Assembly (NCBI GenBank): GCA_944364005.1
Contig: CALVVW010000003.1
Span: forward strand, 1 to 40,033
Reading direction: 5' to 3'
Source: an uncultured Bacilli bacterium
GTDB lineage: Bacteria; Bacillota_I; Bacilli_A; RF39; UBA660
Length of the DNA: 40,033 nucleotides
Shown here: positions 17,077-26,442 of the stretch, in pieces
Numbering within the stretch: the first letter of the stretch is position 1
How the letters are laid out: every line of letters starts with the position of its first letter
Notes under the pieces: model-generated
What the model was told of the DNA's origin: nothing
What the model saw: only the letters and a program-made list of their open reading frames with translations
The model's database searches: none
Position numbers and translations under genes: made by a program

Positions 17077-18475
17077 GAACATGGTAAGTCAAGCAAAAAC
17101 TGCAATAGATAAGTATCGCGAAGAGTATCCAAATGATAATCAAATAAAATTTTACGATGGTTTATTATTAATGAAAACAGCAACACTGCAGAAAGAAGAA
17201 GCTTCTAAATTATTTGATGTTGCATTTGATATCTTTACAGAAGTGTATGAAGAAAAAGAGATTATGTCCGACCAATCCCTATATGAGATGGGAATGATAA
17301 AAGTATATATAAACGATTTTGATGGTGCCATAGCATGTTTTACAAAACTAATAAACGAAAGTTCATATGACCAACCGTTTGCAGTAATAGAACTAGCAAA
17401 ATGTTATCAAAAAAAAGGTAAAACAACAAAAGCTAAAGAAGTGTTAAAAGAAAAATTAAAGTCTTCAGATAATAAACATATTATTTTAGCTTTGGCAGAA
17501 TTAGAATTACAAACAAAAAATACAAAAGAGGCTAGAAGATTAGTGGGATTAATAGAAGAAGAACAAAGTAATTTTTATAGAAAAGTATTATATATAAAAG
17601 GAAAATTGGCAACCGTAGAACAAGAATATAATAAGGCATATACTTATTTAACGCAGGCACAAGGTACAAAAAAAGATAATGTTTACTGGTTATCTCAATT
17701 AGAACTGGCTAAACTATATGAAAAATTAGAAAGAACCGCTGATGCCAGAAAATGTTATCAAGCCGCAACTCGTAACTCATCGGCTGTTTTTTCAAATGAA
17801 GGATATTTAAATTTAGGGTTATTAGAAATGAAAGAACAAAACTTTCAATCGGCAAAAAAGTATCTTCAGAAAGCAGCAACTTCTAACTTAGTACTATCAA
17901 TAAAGGCTTACTTTAGTTTAGCATATATTGCTATTAGAGAAGAAGAATATGATACTTGCTATAATATAATAGAAAAATTAGAAACTAAAGATTTAAATTT
18001 TGAACTAGAAAGAAGTCTAAAAAAATTAAAGTTATATACAGATAAAAAAGTAGGTAAACCTATTCCAAAACAAGACTATAAATATACAGAAAAACAAATT
18101 ATTGACTATAGTGAGGATAAAGCAATAAAGTATATTGGAGAACTTCATACAGAAAATGATGCTTTATCTGTGTTTGGAGATGATATAAATATAAATACAC
18201 TGTTTTATCAAGTGAAAGCTAATATTAAAAATATTACACCAAATATAAGCAGTCTATTAGATGAATACATTTTAACAGTCCCAAATGTTGGATATGGTCC
18301 TACGGGAGCAACAGACAAAATAAAAGTATTATGCTTACCAAATACAGATTCTATCATTACAATGTATCCTATAAATCAAAATGGAAGTAAGCCAGTAGAA
18401 GAAGAAAGACCAAAAGCAGCAATAAAGAGAATGTCACAAATTGAAAAATTTAATGCTAGGTATGGGAAAAAATAA
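17048..18475 (+). CDS. TPR-repeat protein with displaced start (475 aa as open, 486 aa if restored)
   Basis: A soluble protein made mostly of tetratricopeptide-like helix pairs (for example AIACFTKLINESSYDQPFAV, LAKLYEKLERTADARKCYQA, LGLLEMKEQNFQSAKKYLQK), so it probably acts as a protein-binding scaffold. The last 130 residues form a different, unrecognised domain. The good ribosome binding site (AAAGGAG at about 16973) and ATG at 16986 are out of frame because of a 29-bp tandem duplication. The open frame begins at a TTG (17048) that overlaps the TGA (17049-17051) ending the 21-codon frame from 16986. Re-initiation at this TTGA junction could still give some product. It may also be a null allele or an assembly error. 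Confidence 0.75.
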   Translation: MNEIKILIKKNMVSQAKTAIDKYREEYPNDNQIKFYDGLLLMKTATLQKEEASKLFDVAFDIFTEVYEEKEIMSDQSLYEMGMIKVYINDFDGAIACFTKLINESSYDQPFAVIELAKCYQKKGKTTKAKEVLKEKLKSSDNKHIILALAELELQTKNTKEARRLVGLIEEEQSNFYRKVLYIKGKLATVEQEYNKAYTYLTQAQGTKKDNVYWLSQLELAKLYEKLERTADARKCYQAATRNSSAVFSNEGYLNLGLLEMKEQNFQSAKKYLQKAATSNLVLSIKAYFSLAYIAIREEEYDTCYNIIEKLETKDLNFELERSLKKLKLYTDKKVGKPIPKQDYKYTEKQIIDYSEDKAIKYIGELHTENDALSVFGDDININTLFYQVKANIKNITPNISSLLDEYILTVPNVGYGPTGATDKIKVLCLPNTDSIITMYPINQNGSKPVEEERPKAAIKRMSQIEKFNARYGKK

Positions 18476-18507
18476 AATAATGAAATAAATAGGAAAGAAA
18501 AGTAAAT

Positions 18508-19002
18508 ATGAAAAAATTAAATCCTAATAATCCTCTAGATACAGGATTAATAGAAGAACTAGAAGAAGATAAAGGAATTTTTGGAGAAAGAGGATACCTA
18601 GGACCGCTAAACGGTGAAATAAAAAGAAAAAGTCATTTATATCGTGAAGAATTATATGACAGTCCTTATATTATTTATCATCAAAGTTATCCGATTGGCT
18701 ATCTAAAAATATCACCTGTGTTTATGTATGAAGGAGAAAATGTAATAGATATCTCTTATGCTATCCATAAAGAGGCAAGGCACAAAGGGTATATGTATAA
18801 AACTCTAGCAGGGTTAGTTGACACGCTGTATAATATGTATAGTGAAATTGATAATATAATGTTACTGATTGATTATAAAAACAAAGAAGATCAAAATCTT
18901 GCAGTAAACCAATATGAAACATTAAAAAATTATGCCGAAAGTGTATTAAGCATGAGTAAAACAGAAGTTACGCCACAAGCAAGTATAGGAAAAGCAAAAT
19001 AA
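18508..19002 (+). CDS. GNAT-like acetyltransferase (164 aa)
   Basis: A small protein with a GNAT-like core: strand YPIGYLKISPV, then VIDISYAIHKEARHKGYMYKTL, where the R-H-K-G-Y-M segment occupies the acetyl-CoA binding loop (usual form Q/RxxGxG/A). The Gly/Ala pattern is imperfect, so activity is not certain. The first 40 residues and the last 30 are not conserved in any family I recognise. GGAAAG precedes the ATG. It is 32 bp after the TPR gene and probably shares its transcript, ending at the terminator that isolates it from mraZ. The substrate is unknown. Confidence 0.6.
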   Translation: MKKLNPNNPLDTGLIEELEEDKGIFGERGYLGPLNGEIKRKSHLYREELYDSPYIIYHQSYPIGYLKISPVFMYEGENVIDISYAIHKEARHKGYMYKTLAGLVDTLYNMYSEIDNIMLLIDYKNKEDQNLAVNQYETLKNYAESVLSMSKTEVTPQASIGKAK

Positions 19003-19022
19003 TTAATATGAAAAACAAAAAG

Positions 19023-19049
19023 TAAATCTGAACAAGATTTATTTTTTTT
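19023..19049 (+). terminator. Intrinsic terminator before the dcw cluster
   Basis: TAAATCT (19023-19029), loop GAACA, AGATTTA (19035-19041), then eight T. Confidence 0.85.
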
Positions 19050-19091
19050 GTCAACAATCTGTCAATAACTAAAAAAATCCACTAGCAAATA

Positions 19092-19121
19092 TTTACAAAT
19101 ATATCTTTTTTGAGTTAATAT
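19092..19121 (+). promoter_or_regulatory. Promoter of mraZ
   Basis: TTTACA and TAATAT separated by 18 bp. The predicted start of transcription lies just before the MraZ boxes. Confidence 0.6.
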
Positions 19122-19132
19122 ATAGGTAATCA

Positions 19133-19157
19133 GTGGTAGCTGGTGGTAAAAAGTGGG
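19133..19157 (+). promoter_or_regulatory. MraZ operator: three GTGG(T/G) boxes at 10-bp spacing
   Basis: GTGGT at 19133, GTGGT at 19143 and GTGGG at 19153, exactly one helical turn apart. MraZ regulators in several bacteria bind such 10-bp-spaced TGGG-type or GTGG-type repeats upstream of their own gene. The position between promoter and mraZ ribosome binding site fits autoregulation. GTG codons in these boxes are in frame with mraZ but are operator bases. Confidence 0.75.
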
Positions 19158-19165
19158 GGATTTAT

Positions 19166-19603
19166 ATGTTCATGGGAGAATATCATCATTCAATCGATGA
19201 TAAAGGAAGATTAATTATTCCAGCAAAGTTTAGATCAGAATTAGGTGATAAGTTTATTATCACTAGAGGGATTGAAAATTGCTTATTTGCATATCCCGAA
19301 AAACGCTGGGAAGAAATCGTCCATAAACTAGAATCCTTACCATTTACCAAAAAAGATGCAAGAAATTTTACACGTTTCTTTCTATCAGGTGCTACTGTAG
19401 CAGAATTTGACAAGCAAGGCCGTGTTAATATTACCTCCCCACTAATTAATTACGCTGGTATCGAAAAAGAATGTATCATCATCGGTACTGGTGATAGGTT
19501 AGAAATATGGTCAGAAGATGCTTGGAACAGTTTTTTCAATTCTGCTTCCATCAACATGTCTGATATAGCCGAAAATTTATTTAACGAAAGTGTGGATTTA
19601 TAG
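19166..19603 (+). CDS. mraZ: MraZ, transcriptional regulator of the dcw operon (145 aa)
   Basis: A ring-forming regulator of the AbrB-like SpoVT fold that binds upstream of its own operon. Two copies of the family motif are visible: [18 protein letters not shown] near the N-terminus and [19 protein letters not shown] in the second half. The start [15 protein letters not shown] is almost the same as that of Bacillus MraZ, and GGGGGA lies upstream of the ATG at 19166. The operator boxes lie just before it. The stop shares one base with the rsmH start. Confidence 0.95.
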   Translation: MFMGEYHHSIDDKGRLIIPAKFRSELGDKFIITRGIENCLFAYPEKRWEEIVHKLESLPFTKKDARNFTRFFLSGATVAEFDKQGRVNITSPLINYAGIEKECIIIGTGDRLEIWSEDAWNSFFNSASINMSDIAENLFNESVDL

Positions 19604-20532
19604 TGGAAAAGCATATTAGTGTATTATTAGAAGAATCAATATCTGCTTTAAATTTAAAAGAAGATAGTATAATTGTAGATTGTACCTTAGGCTATGGAGG
19701 ACACAGTAGTTACATCTTGAAACGAATAAAAAGAGGGAACCTATTCGCCTTTGATCAAGATAGTGAAGCAATTCGGCATAGTACTAGTCGCCTTAGTGCG
19801 ATTGGTACTAACTTCACTATTATCAAAAGTAACTTTGTAAACTTAAAAGAAGAACTAAATAAATTAAATGTCCATGAAGTAGATGGCATCCTTTTTGATT
19901 TAGGAGTATCCTCTCCTCAACTAGATGATGCTTCTCGTGGATTCTCATATCATGAAGATGCAAGACTTGACATGCGTATGAATAAAGACAATCCTCTTTC
20001 TGCTTACGAAGTAGTAAATAACTATACGAAAGAGGAATTAACCAATATATTTTATAAGTACGGGGAAGATAAATTTTCTAAAAATATTGCCAAAAAAATA
20101 GTAGAAGCAAGAGCACAAAAACCAATCGAGACAACACTAGAATTAGTAGAAATAATAAAAAGTGCTGTCCCAATGAAATTTAGAAAAGACAAGCATCCTG
20201 CACGCCAAATCTTTCAAGCAATAAGAATAGAAGTAAATCATGAACTTGATGTATTACTTCCTGCCCTAGAGCAAGCTTTGTCTTTGATAAAAGTAGGAGG
20301 AAGAGTAGTAGTAATTACCTTCCATTCTCTGGAAGATAGAATAGTAAAGCAATATTTTAAAGAAAAATGTAAAATAGATGATAAAGTAAAAGGATTACCC
20401 AATATTCCAGAAGAATATTTACCAGATTTTAAATTAGTAGTAAATAAAGCGATTCTTCCCAGTGAAGAAGAACTAAAAAATAATAATAGAGCAAGAAGTG
20501 CCAAACTTCGAGTAATAGAAAAAATAAAATAA
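19603..20532 (+). CDS. rsmH: RsmH, 16S rRNA (cytosine1402-N4) methyltransferase (309 aa)
   Basis: Uses S-adenosylmethionine to methylate C1402 of 16S rRNA in the ribosomal P site. The N-terminal HISVLLEESISAL and SAM-binding DCTLGYGGHS (about residues 26-35) are clear. Other family motifs are FDLGVSSPQLDDASRGFSY, RLDMRM and TFHSLEDRIVK. The length is typical. The GTG start overlaps the mraZ stop by one base (TAGTG), so translation is probably coupled. It is the second gene of the dcw operon. Confidence 0.95.
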   Translation: MEKHISVLLEESISALNLKEDSIIVDCTLGYGGHSSYILKRIKRGNLFAFDQDSEAIRHSTSRLSAIGTNFTIIKSNFVNLKEELNKLNVHEVDGILFDLGVSSPQLDDASRGFSYHEDARLDMRMNKDNPLSAYEVVNNYTKEELTNIFYKYGEDKFSKNIAKKIVEARAQKPIETTLELVEIIKSAVPMKFRKDKHPARQIFQAIRIEVNHELDVLLPALEQALSLIKVGGRVVVITFHSLEDRIVKQYFKEKCKIDDKVKGLPNIPEEYLPDFKLVVNKAILPSEEELKNNNRARSAKLRVIEKIK

Positions 20533-20548
20533 GAAAGAAGGAGGAAAA

Positions 20549-20851
20549 ATGAGAAAAGTAAAAAAGCGCCTAAAGATGTCTAAATTTGAAAAATTAATTT
20601 ATACTTTAGCTTTATTCTTGTTAGTAATTTCTCCGGTATCCATTGTTTTTTCAAAAGCAACATTAGCTAATATCAACTATGAAGTAGAAAAACAAAAAAA
20701 GATGATAGAAGAACAACAGAAAACAAATGAAAGCTTAGCAATGACCATCAATGAATTAGCTTCCCTTACAAAAATCCAAGAAGTTGCAGAACAACAAGGA
20801 CTAAGTTATAATAATAATAATATAAAAACTGTAACAGAAGATGAAAAATAG
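20549..20851 (+). CDS. ftsL: FtsL-like division protein (100 aa)
   Basis: A small bitopic membrane protein. It has a basic cytoplasmic N-terminus, one membrane segment (about residues 17-35) and an external coiled coil rich in Glu, Lys and Gln (about 40-80). FtsL is poorly conserved in sequence, so this call rests on size, topology and position between rsmH and a class B PBP. In this family it bridges FtsB/DivIC and the PBP–FtsW pair. AAGGAGG precedes the ATG. Confidence 0.8.
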   Translation: MRKVKKRLKMSKFEKLIYTLALFLLVISPVSIVFSKATLANINYEVEKQKKMIEEQQKTNESLAMTINELASLTKIQEVAEQQGLSYNNNNIKTVTEDEK

Positions 20852-20862
20852 GATGTGAGGAA

Positions 20863-23025
20863 ATGAAAAAAGCAAAAAAGAGAAAGAAAAATAATATCAG
20901 ATATTCAAAGATAGTAATTTTTGCTTCTCTTTTTTTGTTTGCTTGCATGATTGGTAGGGTTATTCAATTAGGATTATCACCAGAAATAGATGGTATAAAC
21001 TTAAAAGAATTAGAAAGTAAAAGAACAACAAAAACAGAAATATTATCTGCAAAACGAGGTAGTATTTACACAAGTGATGGAAATGCATTAGCACAAAATG
21101 TTTCTTCATATAAATTGATTGCTTATCTAAGTCCTAAAAGAACGACGGATAAAGACAATCCACAACACGTAGTAGACAAAGAAAAAACAGCCGAAGCGTT
21201 AGCACCAATATTAGAAATGACTAAAGAAGAAGTATTGGGATATCTATCAAAAGAAAATGTCTATCAGACAGAATTTGGAACCAAAGGAAAAGGTTTATCA
21301 GAACTTAAGAAAAAGCAAATAGAAGATCTTCATTTACCAGGTATTGACTTTGTAGAAAGTTTTAAAAGGTACTATCCCAGGGGAGATTTTGCATCATACA
21401 CAGTAGGATATGCAAAATCAACAACAAATGAAGAAACAGGAGAAGAGACAATTTCTGGTGAAATGGGAATAGAAAAATACTATGATAAGATTTTAAAAGG
21501 AGAAGATGGATACGTTCAATATCAAAAAGATTTACAAGGATATAAGATTGCGGACACCAATGAAGTAAGAAAGGAAGCATCTCAAGGAAAAGATATTTAT
21601 CTAACAATTGATAGTCAAATTCAATTTTTTGTAGAACAAGCCCTAAATAATGCGGATATAGATTATGATTGGGAATGGTTTAATATCACTATTATGGATG
21701 CAAAAACAGGTGCATTACTAGCAACTGCAACCACACCATCATTTGATCCTAACTTAAGAAATATAACAAATTATCTAGATCCTACGATTTCATCACCATA
21801 CGAACCAGGTTCCACTATGAAAACATTTACGTATATGGCAGCTATGGAAAATGGTGTCTATAATGGGCAAGAAACATATTTATCCGGAGTATACACAACA
21901 ACTGATGGTACCCAGATAGGTGACTGGGATCGTAATGGCTGGGGAGTAATTACTTTTGATAAAGGTTATGCTATGAGTAGTAACGTTGGAGTAATTAATC
22001 TAATTAATCGTCATATGAGTAGTGCCATGTTAAGAGAATATTTTAAAAAATTAGGTTTTGGCAGAAAAACAGGAATTACGCTGCCAAATGAAGAAGCTGG
22101 AAAATTAAATTTCAAATATGAAACAGAAATCTATAATGCAGGATTTGGTCAAGGTATCACAACAACACCAATTCAAAATGTGAAAGCGATGACTTCTTTA
22201 ACCAATGACGGAATGCTACTAGAACCATTTATTGTAAAAAAAATAGTAGATCCTTCTACAAAAGAAGTAATTTTAAAAAACAAGAGAACAGAAATAGAAA
22301 GAGTAGCATCCTCAGAAACAGTTGCTAAAATAATTCAATTAATGGATGATTGTGTCAATGGAATAGGAAATACTGGAAGCGGTTTTAGAATACCAAGCGG
22401 AGAACTTATCGGAAAAACAGGTACTGCTCAGATTGCATCAGAAGATGGAAGTGGATACTTATCAGGAAAAGAAGATATTATTTCTTCATTTTCTGGAATC
22501 TATCCAAAAAGTGATCCTAAATTAATTATTTATGCGTCTGTAAAAAGGCCATCAGGAGGAAGCCAAAAACCATTATCCAATGCCATTAAAGAAATAGTAA
22601 ATAATGCCTCCAAATATTATGGAAATGACGATACAGCAACACCAGAAATCCCTATTACAGAATATGAAATGCCAAGTTTTATTAACAAAGACTTAGAATC
22701 GAGCAAGACTACACTAACAGCAGCAGGAATTACTTATACAATATTAGGATCAGGAAATAAAGTAATAAAACAATATCCTGAAAAAGAAGATACCATTACT
22801 AATAAAGATACTGTATATTTAATTACTAATGATCAGAATTTGACAATACCAAATGTAACAGGCTTATCTTCTAAAGTAGCAAATAGTCTACTAAGTCTAT
22901 TAGGTGTAAAAGTAAATCTAGATGGAATCGGTTATGTAACGGCACAAAGTATTCCAGAGTCTACACCAATTACAGCAGGATTAGAAATAACACTCACTCT
23001 AAGTCCTAAATTTAGTAGTAGTTAA
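20863..23025 (+). CDS. pbpB: Class B penicillin-binding protein with two PASTA domains, PBP2B/FtsI-like (720 aa)
   Basis: A division transpeptidase that cross-links septal peptidoglycan. It has a basic N-terminus and membrane anchor (about residues 15-35), then a dimerisation domain beginning KRGSIYTSDG. The transpeptidase domain has Ser317 in STMK, SSN at 372-374 and KTGT at 518-521. Two PASTA repeats fill the C-terminus (about 605-720). GTGAGG precedes the ATG, 12 bp after ftsL. Order and domain content match Bacillus pbpB. A second class B PBP lies at 29837. Confidence 0.93.
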   Translation: MKKAKKRKKNNIRYSKIVIFASLFLFACMIGRVIQLGLSPEIDGINLKELESKRTTKTEILSAKRGSIYTSDGNALAQNVSSYKLIAYLSPKRTTDKDNPQHVVDKEKTAEALAPILEMTKEEVLGYLSKENVYQTEFGTKGKGLSELKKKQIEDLHLPGIDFVESFKRYYPRGDFASYTVGYAKSTTNEETGEETISGEMGIEKYYDKILKGEDGYVQYQKDLQGYKIADTNEVRKEASQGKDIYLTIDSQIQFFVEQALNNADIDYDWEWFNITIMDAKTGALLATATTPSFDPNLRNITNYLDPTISSPYEPGSTMKTFTYMAAMENGVYNGQETYLSGVYTTTDGTQIGDWDRNGWGVITFDKGYAMSSNVGVINLINRHMSSAMLREYFKKLGFGRKTGITLPNEEAGKLNFKYETEIYNAGFGQGITTTPIQNVKAMTSLTNDGMLLEPFIVKKIVDPSTKEVILKNKRTEIERVASSETVAKIIQLMDDCVNGIGNTGSGFRIPSGELIGKTGTAQIASEDGSGYLSGKEDIISSFSGIYPKSDPKLIIYASVKRPSGGSQKPLSNAIKEIVNNASKYYGNDDTATPEIPITEYEMPSFINKDLESSKTTLTAAGITYTILGSGNKVIKQYPEKEDTITNKDTVYLITNDQNLTIPNVTGLSSKVANSLLSLLGVKVNLDGIGYVTAQSIPESTPITAGLEITLTLSPKFSSS

Positions 23026-23038
23026 AGGAAGTGTAAAA

Positions 23039-23902
23039 GTGAATAAAGCCTTATTCATAATAGAAATAATTGGAGTAATAATTGCTATTATTGTTGTTCT
23101 AATAGTAAAAGTAATACCAGAATATAAAAACTCACTTGGTAGTAGCGAAAAAATATTTATGTATGGAAATTACAAAACAAGTATAGAAATAAAAATAGAA
23201 ACTGGACCAGAATTTATATTAATAGTAAATGAAGATAATCAAATTTCTAATATCTTCTTTGAAAATGAACAATCTACTATATTAGCAAATAAAGATATAG
23301 AATCAAAAAAAATTACTACTGCCATTACAGAAATAATACAAATATTCATACAAAATAATCAATTAGAAAGCAAAAAAGTAACAATAATTAATTATGGTAA
23401 TACACAAATATATAACGAAGTTACAACAAAATGGAAAGAAGAATTAACAAAAAACAACATATCATCTCCGATAGAAACACAATCTTCTACACTGCAAGAA
23501 AAAGCACAAAGTCTCAATATAGAAGAAACAGAACCAGATAAAATATTATGGTCTTTATATGAAATCTCCTATGAATTTATGGATAATACAGAATTATCTA
23601 CAAACAAAGAACAAAACTTAACAAAAGAACAAGCCCTTACGTATACGGATAATATATATCAGAAATTACAAACATACATGATAAATAAAGGAATTAAAAA
23701 TCAATCCAGAGATGATACATCAATGCCAATACAATATATTCCAGGTGATGTAAATAATGAAATATATCCCCAAGCAAGTAGCTGGTATTATATAGAAGAT
23801 TATAAAATATATGCTGAAATTACATTATCGGGAGGAGTAAATAAGTATACCTATTGTTATAATGGTTCTCTAGAACAAAAGAAAGAAGGAATGTGTACAT
23901 GA
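23039..23902 (+). CDS. Membrane-anchored extracytoplasmic protein, possible RsgI-like domain (287 aa)
   Basis: One N-terminal membrane segment (about residues 4-25), then an exported region. The part with SIEIKIETGPEFILIV, an asparagine-rich strand, IIQIFIQNNQL and KVTIINY follows the pattern of the extracytoplasmic middle domain of RsgI-type anti-sigma factors (a strand, a helix, then a strand). The cytoplasmic anti-sigma part is missing, so this is a resemblance only. The distal 150 residues are unrecognised and contain one Cys near the C-terminus. GTG start after GGAAGTG, 13 bp from the PBP stop, so it probably belongs to the same transcript. It overlaps the next gene in an ATGA junction. 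Confidence 0.5.
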   Translation: MNKALFIIEIIGVIIAIIVVLIVKVIPEYKNSLGSSEKIFMYGNYKTSIEIKIETGPEFILIVNEDNQISNIFFENEQSTILANKDIESKKITTAITEIIQIFIQNNQLESKKVTIINYGNTQIYNEVTTKWKEELTKNNISSPIETQSSTLQEKAQSLNIEETEPDKILWSLYEISYEFMDNTELSTNKEQNLTKEQALTYTDNIYQKLQTYMINKGIKNQSRDDTSMPIQYIPGDVNNEIYPQASSWYYIEDYKIYAEITLSGGVNKYTYCYNGSLEQKKEGMCT

Positions 23903-24429
23903 AAAAGTTAATAAAAAATAAAAATGTCATCATCGCGATACTTTGTCTCACTATAATAGTACTAAGTATAGGGTTTACACTAATTGCTTTAAAGTTAAAA
24001 GAAAGAGAAAGTAAAAATAAGATATATGATGTATCAATAGTGAGAATTCAAGAAGGAACAGCAATCAAAGGAGGAGAAACATTACCAGCAGGTACAAGTA
24101 AAATAGAAAATAATGGAAAAACAGCAGAGTTTGAGTTTAAATTAAATAATCCAAAAGATACTTTAACTTACATTATTACTGTTAAAAATAATGGTAATTT
24201 AAAAGCAAAAATTGACGGACTATCAGAAAGTCCTGATTATCTAAATAGTAATCTACAGGCCAATATGATTCTACCAGTAATTATAAATCATAATGATATT
24301 ACTAACCAAGAATTAAATCCTGGAGAAGAAATCAATTTAACAATATCGATAGAATTTACAAGTAACGGTTTACCAATGGAAAAAATTATTCCCTATAAAA
24401 TAAGTATACTATCGTCTTGTTTAGAATAA
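23899..24429 (+). CDS. Single-pass exported protein, beta-rich (176 aa)
   Basis: An N-terminal membrane segment (about residues 10-33) precedes an extracytoplasmic part. That part is rich in Asn, Gly and alternating hydrophobic residues, including LTYIITVKNNGNLKAKIDG and LNPGEEINLTISIEF. This resembles beta-sandwich proteins of the TasA/camelysin or DUF11 type, where NNGN marks a turn in a strand pair, but the match is loose. I start at the ATG at 23899, which overlaps the stop of the upstream gene and follows AGAAGG; a GTG at 23893 is less likely. Function unknown. Confidence 0.5.
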   Translation: MKKLIKNKNVIIAILCLTIIVLSIGFTLIALKLKERESKNKIYDVSIVRIQEGTAIKGGETLPAGTSKIENNGKTAEFEFKLNNPKDTLTYIITVKNNGNLKAKIDGLSESPDYLNSNLQANMILPVIINHNDITNQELNPGEEINLTISIEFTSNGLPMEKIIPYKISILSSCLE

Positions 24430-24596
24430 AAGCGATACGGAAAAAACAAATAATTTTATATATACTAGTATTAAATGAGGATAATTTTTGAAACAGTTTA
24501 ATTCATTAGAATTAGTAGTATTTGTACAACAAAAATCAAGATAGGAAAAAAGGAAAAGAAAATCTAAGAAATGAAACGCTTTTATCTATAAAATTA

Positions 24597-24625
24597 TCGA
24601 CATTCTTTTTTTCGTTTGATATAAT
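24597..24625 (+). promoter_or_regulatory. Promoter of the 441-aa exported protein gene
   Basis: TCGACA, a 17-bp spacer and TATAAT with TGA upstream (extended -10). Apart from this, the 24430-24648 gap shows only short frames of fewer than 20 codons. Confidence 0.8.
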
Positions 24626-24648
24626 GAATACATAATAGGAGTAAGGAT

Positions 24649-25974
24649 ATGGAAAGTAATAAAGTAAAAAAACAAAAAACAAAAATTATAGTCATTTTTC
24701 TAGTAGCACTAATTTTATTAATAGCTGGAATAATATTATCCTATTTTTCTTCCGCTCAATATGTTGCTCAAAGAGTAGTCAAAGTAATGGGAAAAAATAT
24801 GGTAGAATTAGTAAACAATGGTAATCAAAATACTGGATTAGAAGAGAATTTTAAAACAACTAGTACAATAAAAATGAATTTACAAAGTGAATATTTTCAA
24901 GCTTTATCAACATTAAGTCCAGACTATCAAGGAGTATCCAATTTATTAAGAAATTTAACTAATACAGAAACACAAATAACAATGATACAAGATCAAAAAC
25001 AAAAGAAAATGTTAATAAATTATGATACAAAGTTATCAGGAGAATCTTTAGCAAATATAAAATATTTAGTAGATAATGCAACGGAATATTATTACATTGA
25101 CGGCTTAACACCAAATTATATTAATAATGGTAATAATAGTTATTTTGAGTCTTTAAACTCTACAACTACAACAAAAGAAAATACAGAATATATGATTGAA
25201 AAAATAACACAAGCAGCAGCTAATAATATGAAAAAAGAATATTTATCAGAAACATATGAAAAAAATTGGAAGAAAATAACCATTACCTTAACAGAAAACA
25301 ATATGGTAGAACTTTCAAATAATATTTTAGAAGAATTAAAAAAAGATACTAAAGCAAATCAAATCATGACTGGATATGATAAAGACTTTTCTAAAGTCAA
25401 AGTAACAAAAGAAGAGATATCTGGATTAGGAACTATAACAATAAATGTCTATATTGATAAATTACTAGGACAAATAAAAAAATATGATATTACTAATAAT
25501 AATGATTCTATAGTATTTTATGAAGGAAAAAGTAAAGTATTAGAAATGTGGAGTGATAATAAACTAGTAACGAAACTGGATATTACTCAAAATAATGACA
25601 AAACTAATATTAAAATAACGAATAGTACAGGTACTAATATTGGTGATATCTCAATCAACAAAACAAATACTAATTATGATATTGTTGCTGATATTACAAC
25701 AGATGAATTTAGTGCAAACTTTGGATACAATTCACAAATTACTGATTTAAAAGAAGGTAATTCTTATAATAAAAATACAAAAATTAATTTAGACATTACG
25801 GCAAATAATACAGTCTTATTCAATGGTATTATAGAAATTACTAGTACAACAACAAAGGATACGACAATCAATGAGGATGTATCTAACTCAGTATTAGCTA
25901 GTACTGTAGAAACTGCACCTTCAGATTTAGTTACACAAAAGATACTTGAAATAATAAGTCGGTTAGCAAGTTAG
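24649..25974 (+). CDS. Exported single-pass protein of unknown function (441 aa)
   Basis: A basic N-terminus and one membrane segment (about residues 12-34) are followed by about 400 external residues rich in Asn, Thr and Ile. Alternating strands such as ITINVYIDKLLGQIKKYDI and TNIKITNSTGTNIGDISI suggest a beta-rich or lipid-binding-like fold. No enzyme motif or sorting signal is visible. AGGAG precedes the ATG and the gene has its own strong promoter. It precedes the deaminase gene by 12 bp, so the two are co-transcribed. I do not recognise the family. Confidence 0.6.
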   Translation: MESNKVKKQKTKIIVIFLVALILLIAGIILSYFSSAQYVAQRVVKVMGKNMVELVNNGNQNTGLEENFKTTSTIKMNLQSEYFQALSTLSPDYQGVSNLLRNLTNTETQITMIQDQKQKKMLINYDTKLSGESLANIKYLVDNATEYYYIDGLTPNYINNGNNSYFESLNSTTTTKENTEYMIEKITQAAANNMKKEYLSETYEKNWKKITITLTENNMVELSNNILEELKKDTKANQIMTGYDKDFSKVKVTKEEISGLGTITINVYIDKLLGQIKKYDITNNNDSIVFYEGKSKVLEMWSDNKLVTKLDITQNNDKTNIKITNSTGTNIGDISINKTNTNYDIVADITTDEFSANFGYNSQITDLKEGNSYNKNTKINLDITANNTVLFNGIIEITSTTTKDTTINEDVSNSVLASTVETAPSDLVTQKILEIISRLAS

Positions 25975-25985
25975 GAGAGAAGTAT

Positions 25986-26432
25986 ATGAACAACTTACAA
26001 GAAGCAATCAATGAAGCTATAAAAGGAATAAAAGAAAATGCTGGCGGACCATTTGGAGCTGTAATTACAGATAAGGATGGACATGTAATTGCAACAGGAC
26101 ATAATGAAGTATTAAAAACCAAAGACCCTACTGCCCATGCAGAAATAAACGCCATAAGAAAAGCCTGTCAAAAATTAAATACAAAGGATTTAAGTAACTG
26201 CGTGATTTATAGTACCTGTGAACCGTGCCCAATGTGTCTATCAGCTATTATTTGGTCAAATATAAAAGTAATATATTATGGAAGTACTCGTAAAGATGCA
26301 GCCCGAATAGGATTTAAAGATGATGATATTTATGAGTTTTTAAAAGGAAATAATGAGTTATTAAAAAGAGTAGAATTAAAAAATCAAGAATGTAAAGACC
26401 TATTGGAAAACTATACAGGTGAAATATATTAG
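25986..26432 (+). CDS. guaD: Guanine deaminase-like CMP/dCMP deaminase-fold enzyme (148 aa)
   Basis: A zinc-dependent nucleobase deaminase. Zinc ligands are His51 (HAE, with catalytic Glu53), Cys78 and Cys81 (CEPC). The sequences GGPFGAVI, DPTAHAEINAIRKAC, TCEPCPMCLSAIIW and RIGFKDDDIYEF match Bacillus GuaD, which converts guanine to xanthine, closely. A tRNA-adenosine deaminase (TadA) is less likely because the second-half DAARIGFKDDDIYEF is GuaD-like. GGAGAG precedes the ATG. The stop lies 10 bp before the start of the following gene. Confidence 0.85.
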   Translation: MNNLQEAINEAIKGIKENAGGPFGAVITDKDGHVIATGHNEVLKTKDPTAHAEINAIRKACQKLNTKDLSNCVIYSTCEPCPMCLSAIIWSNIKVIYYGSTRKDAARIGFKDDDIYEFLKGNNELLKRVELKNQECKDLLENYTGEIY

Positions 26433-26442
26433 GAGGAACAGT

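Noticed and set aside
19133..19165. GTG at 19133 as the start of mraZ
   Set aside because: It belongs to the first operator box. MraZ homologues begin at MFMGEY, and a clear ribosome binding site precedes the ATG at 19166.
24430..24648. Small genes in the gap before the 441-aa protein
   Set aside because: Only frames of fewer than 20 codons occur; apart from the promoter nothing was supported.
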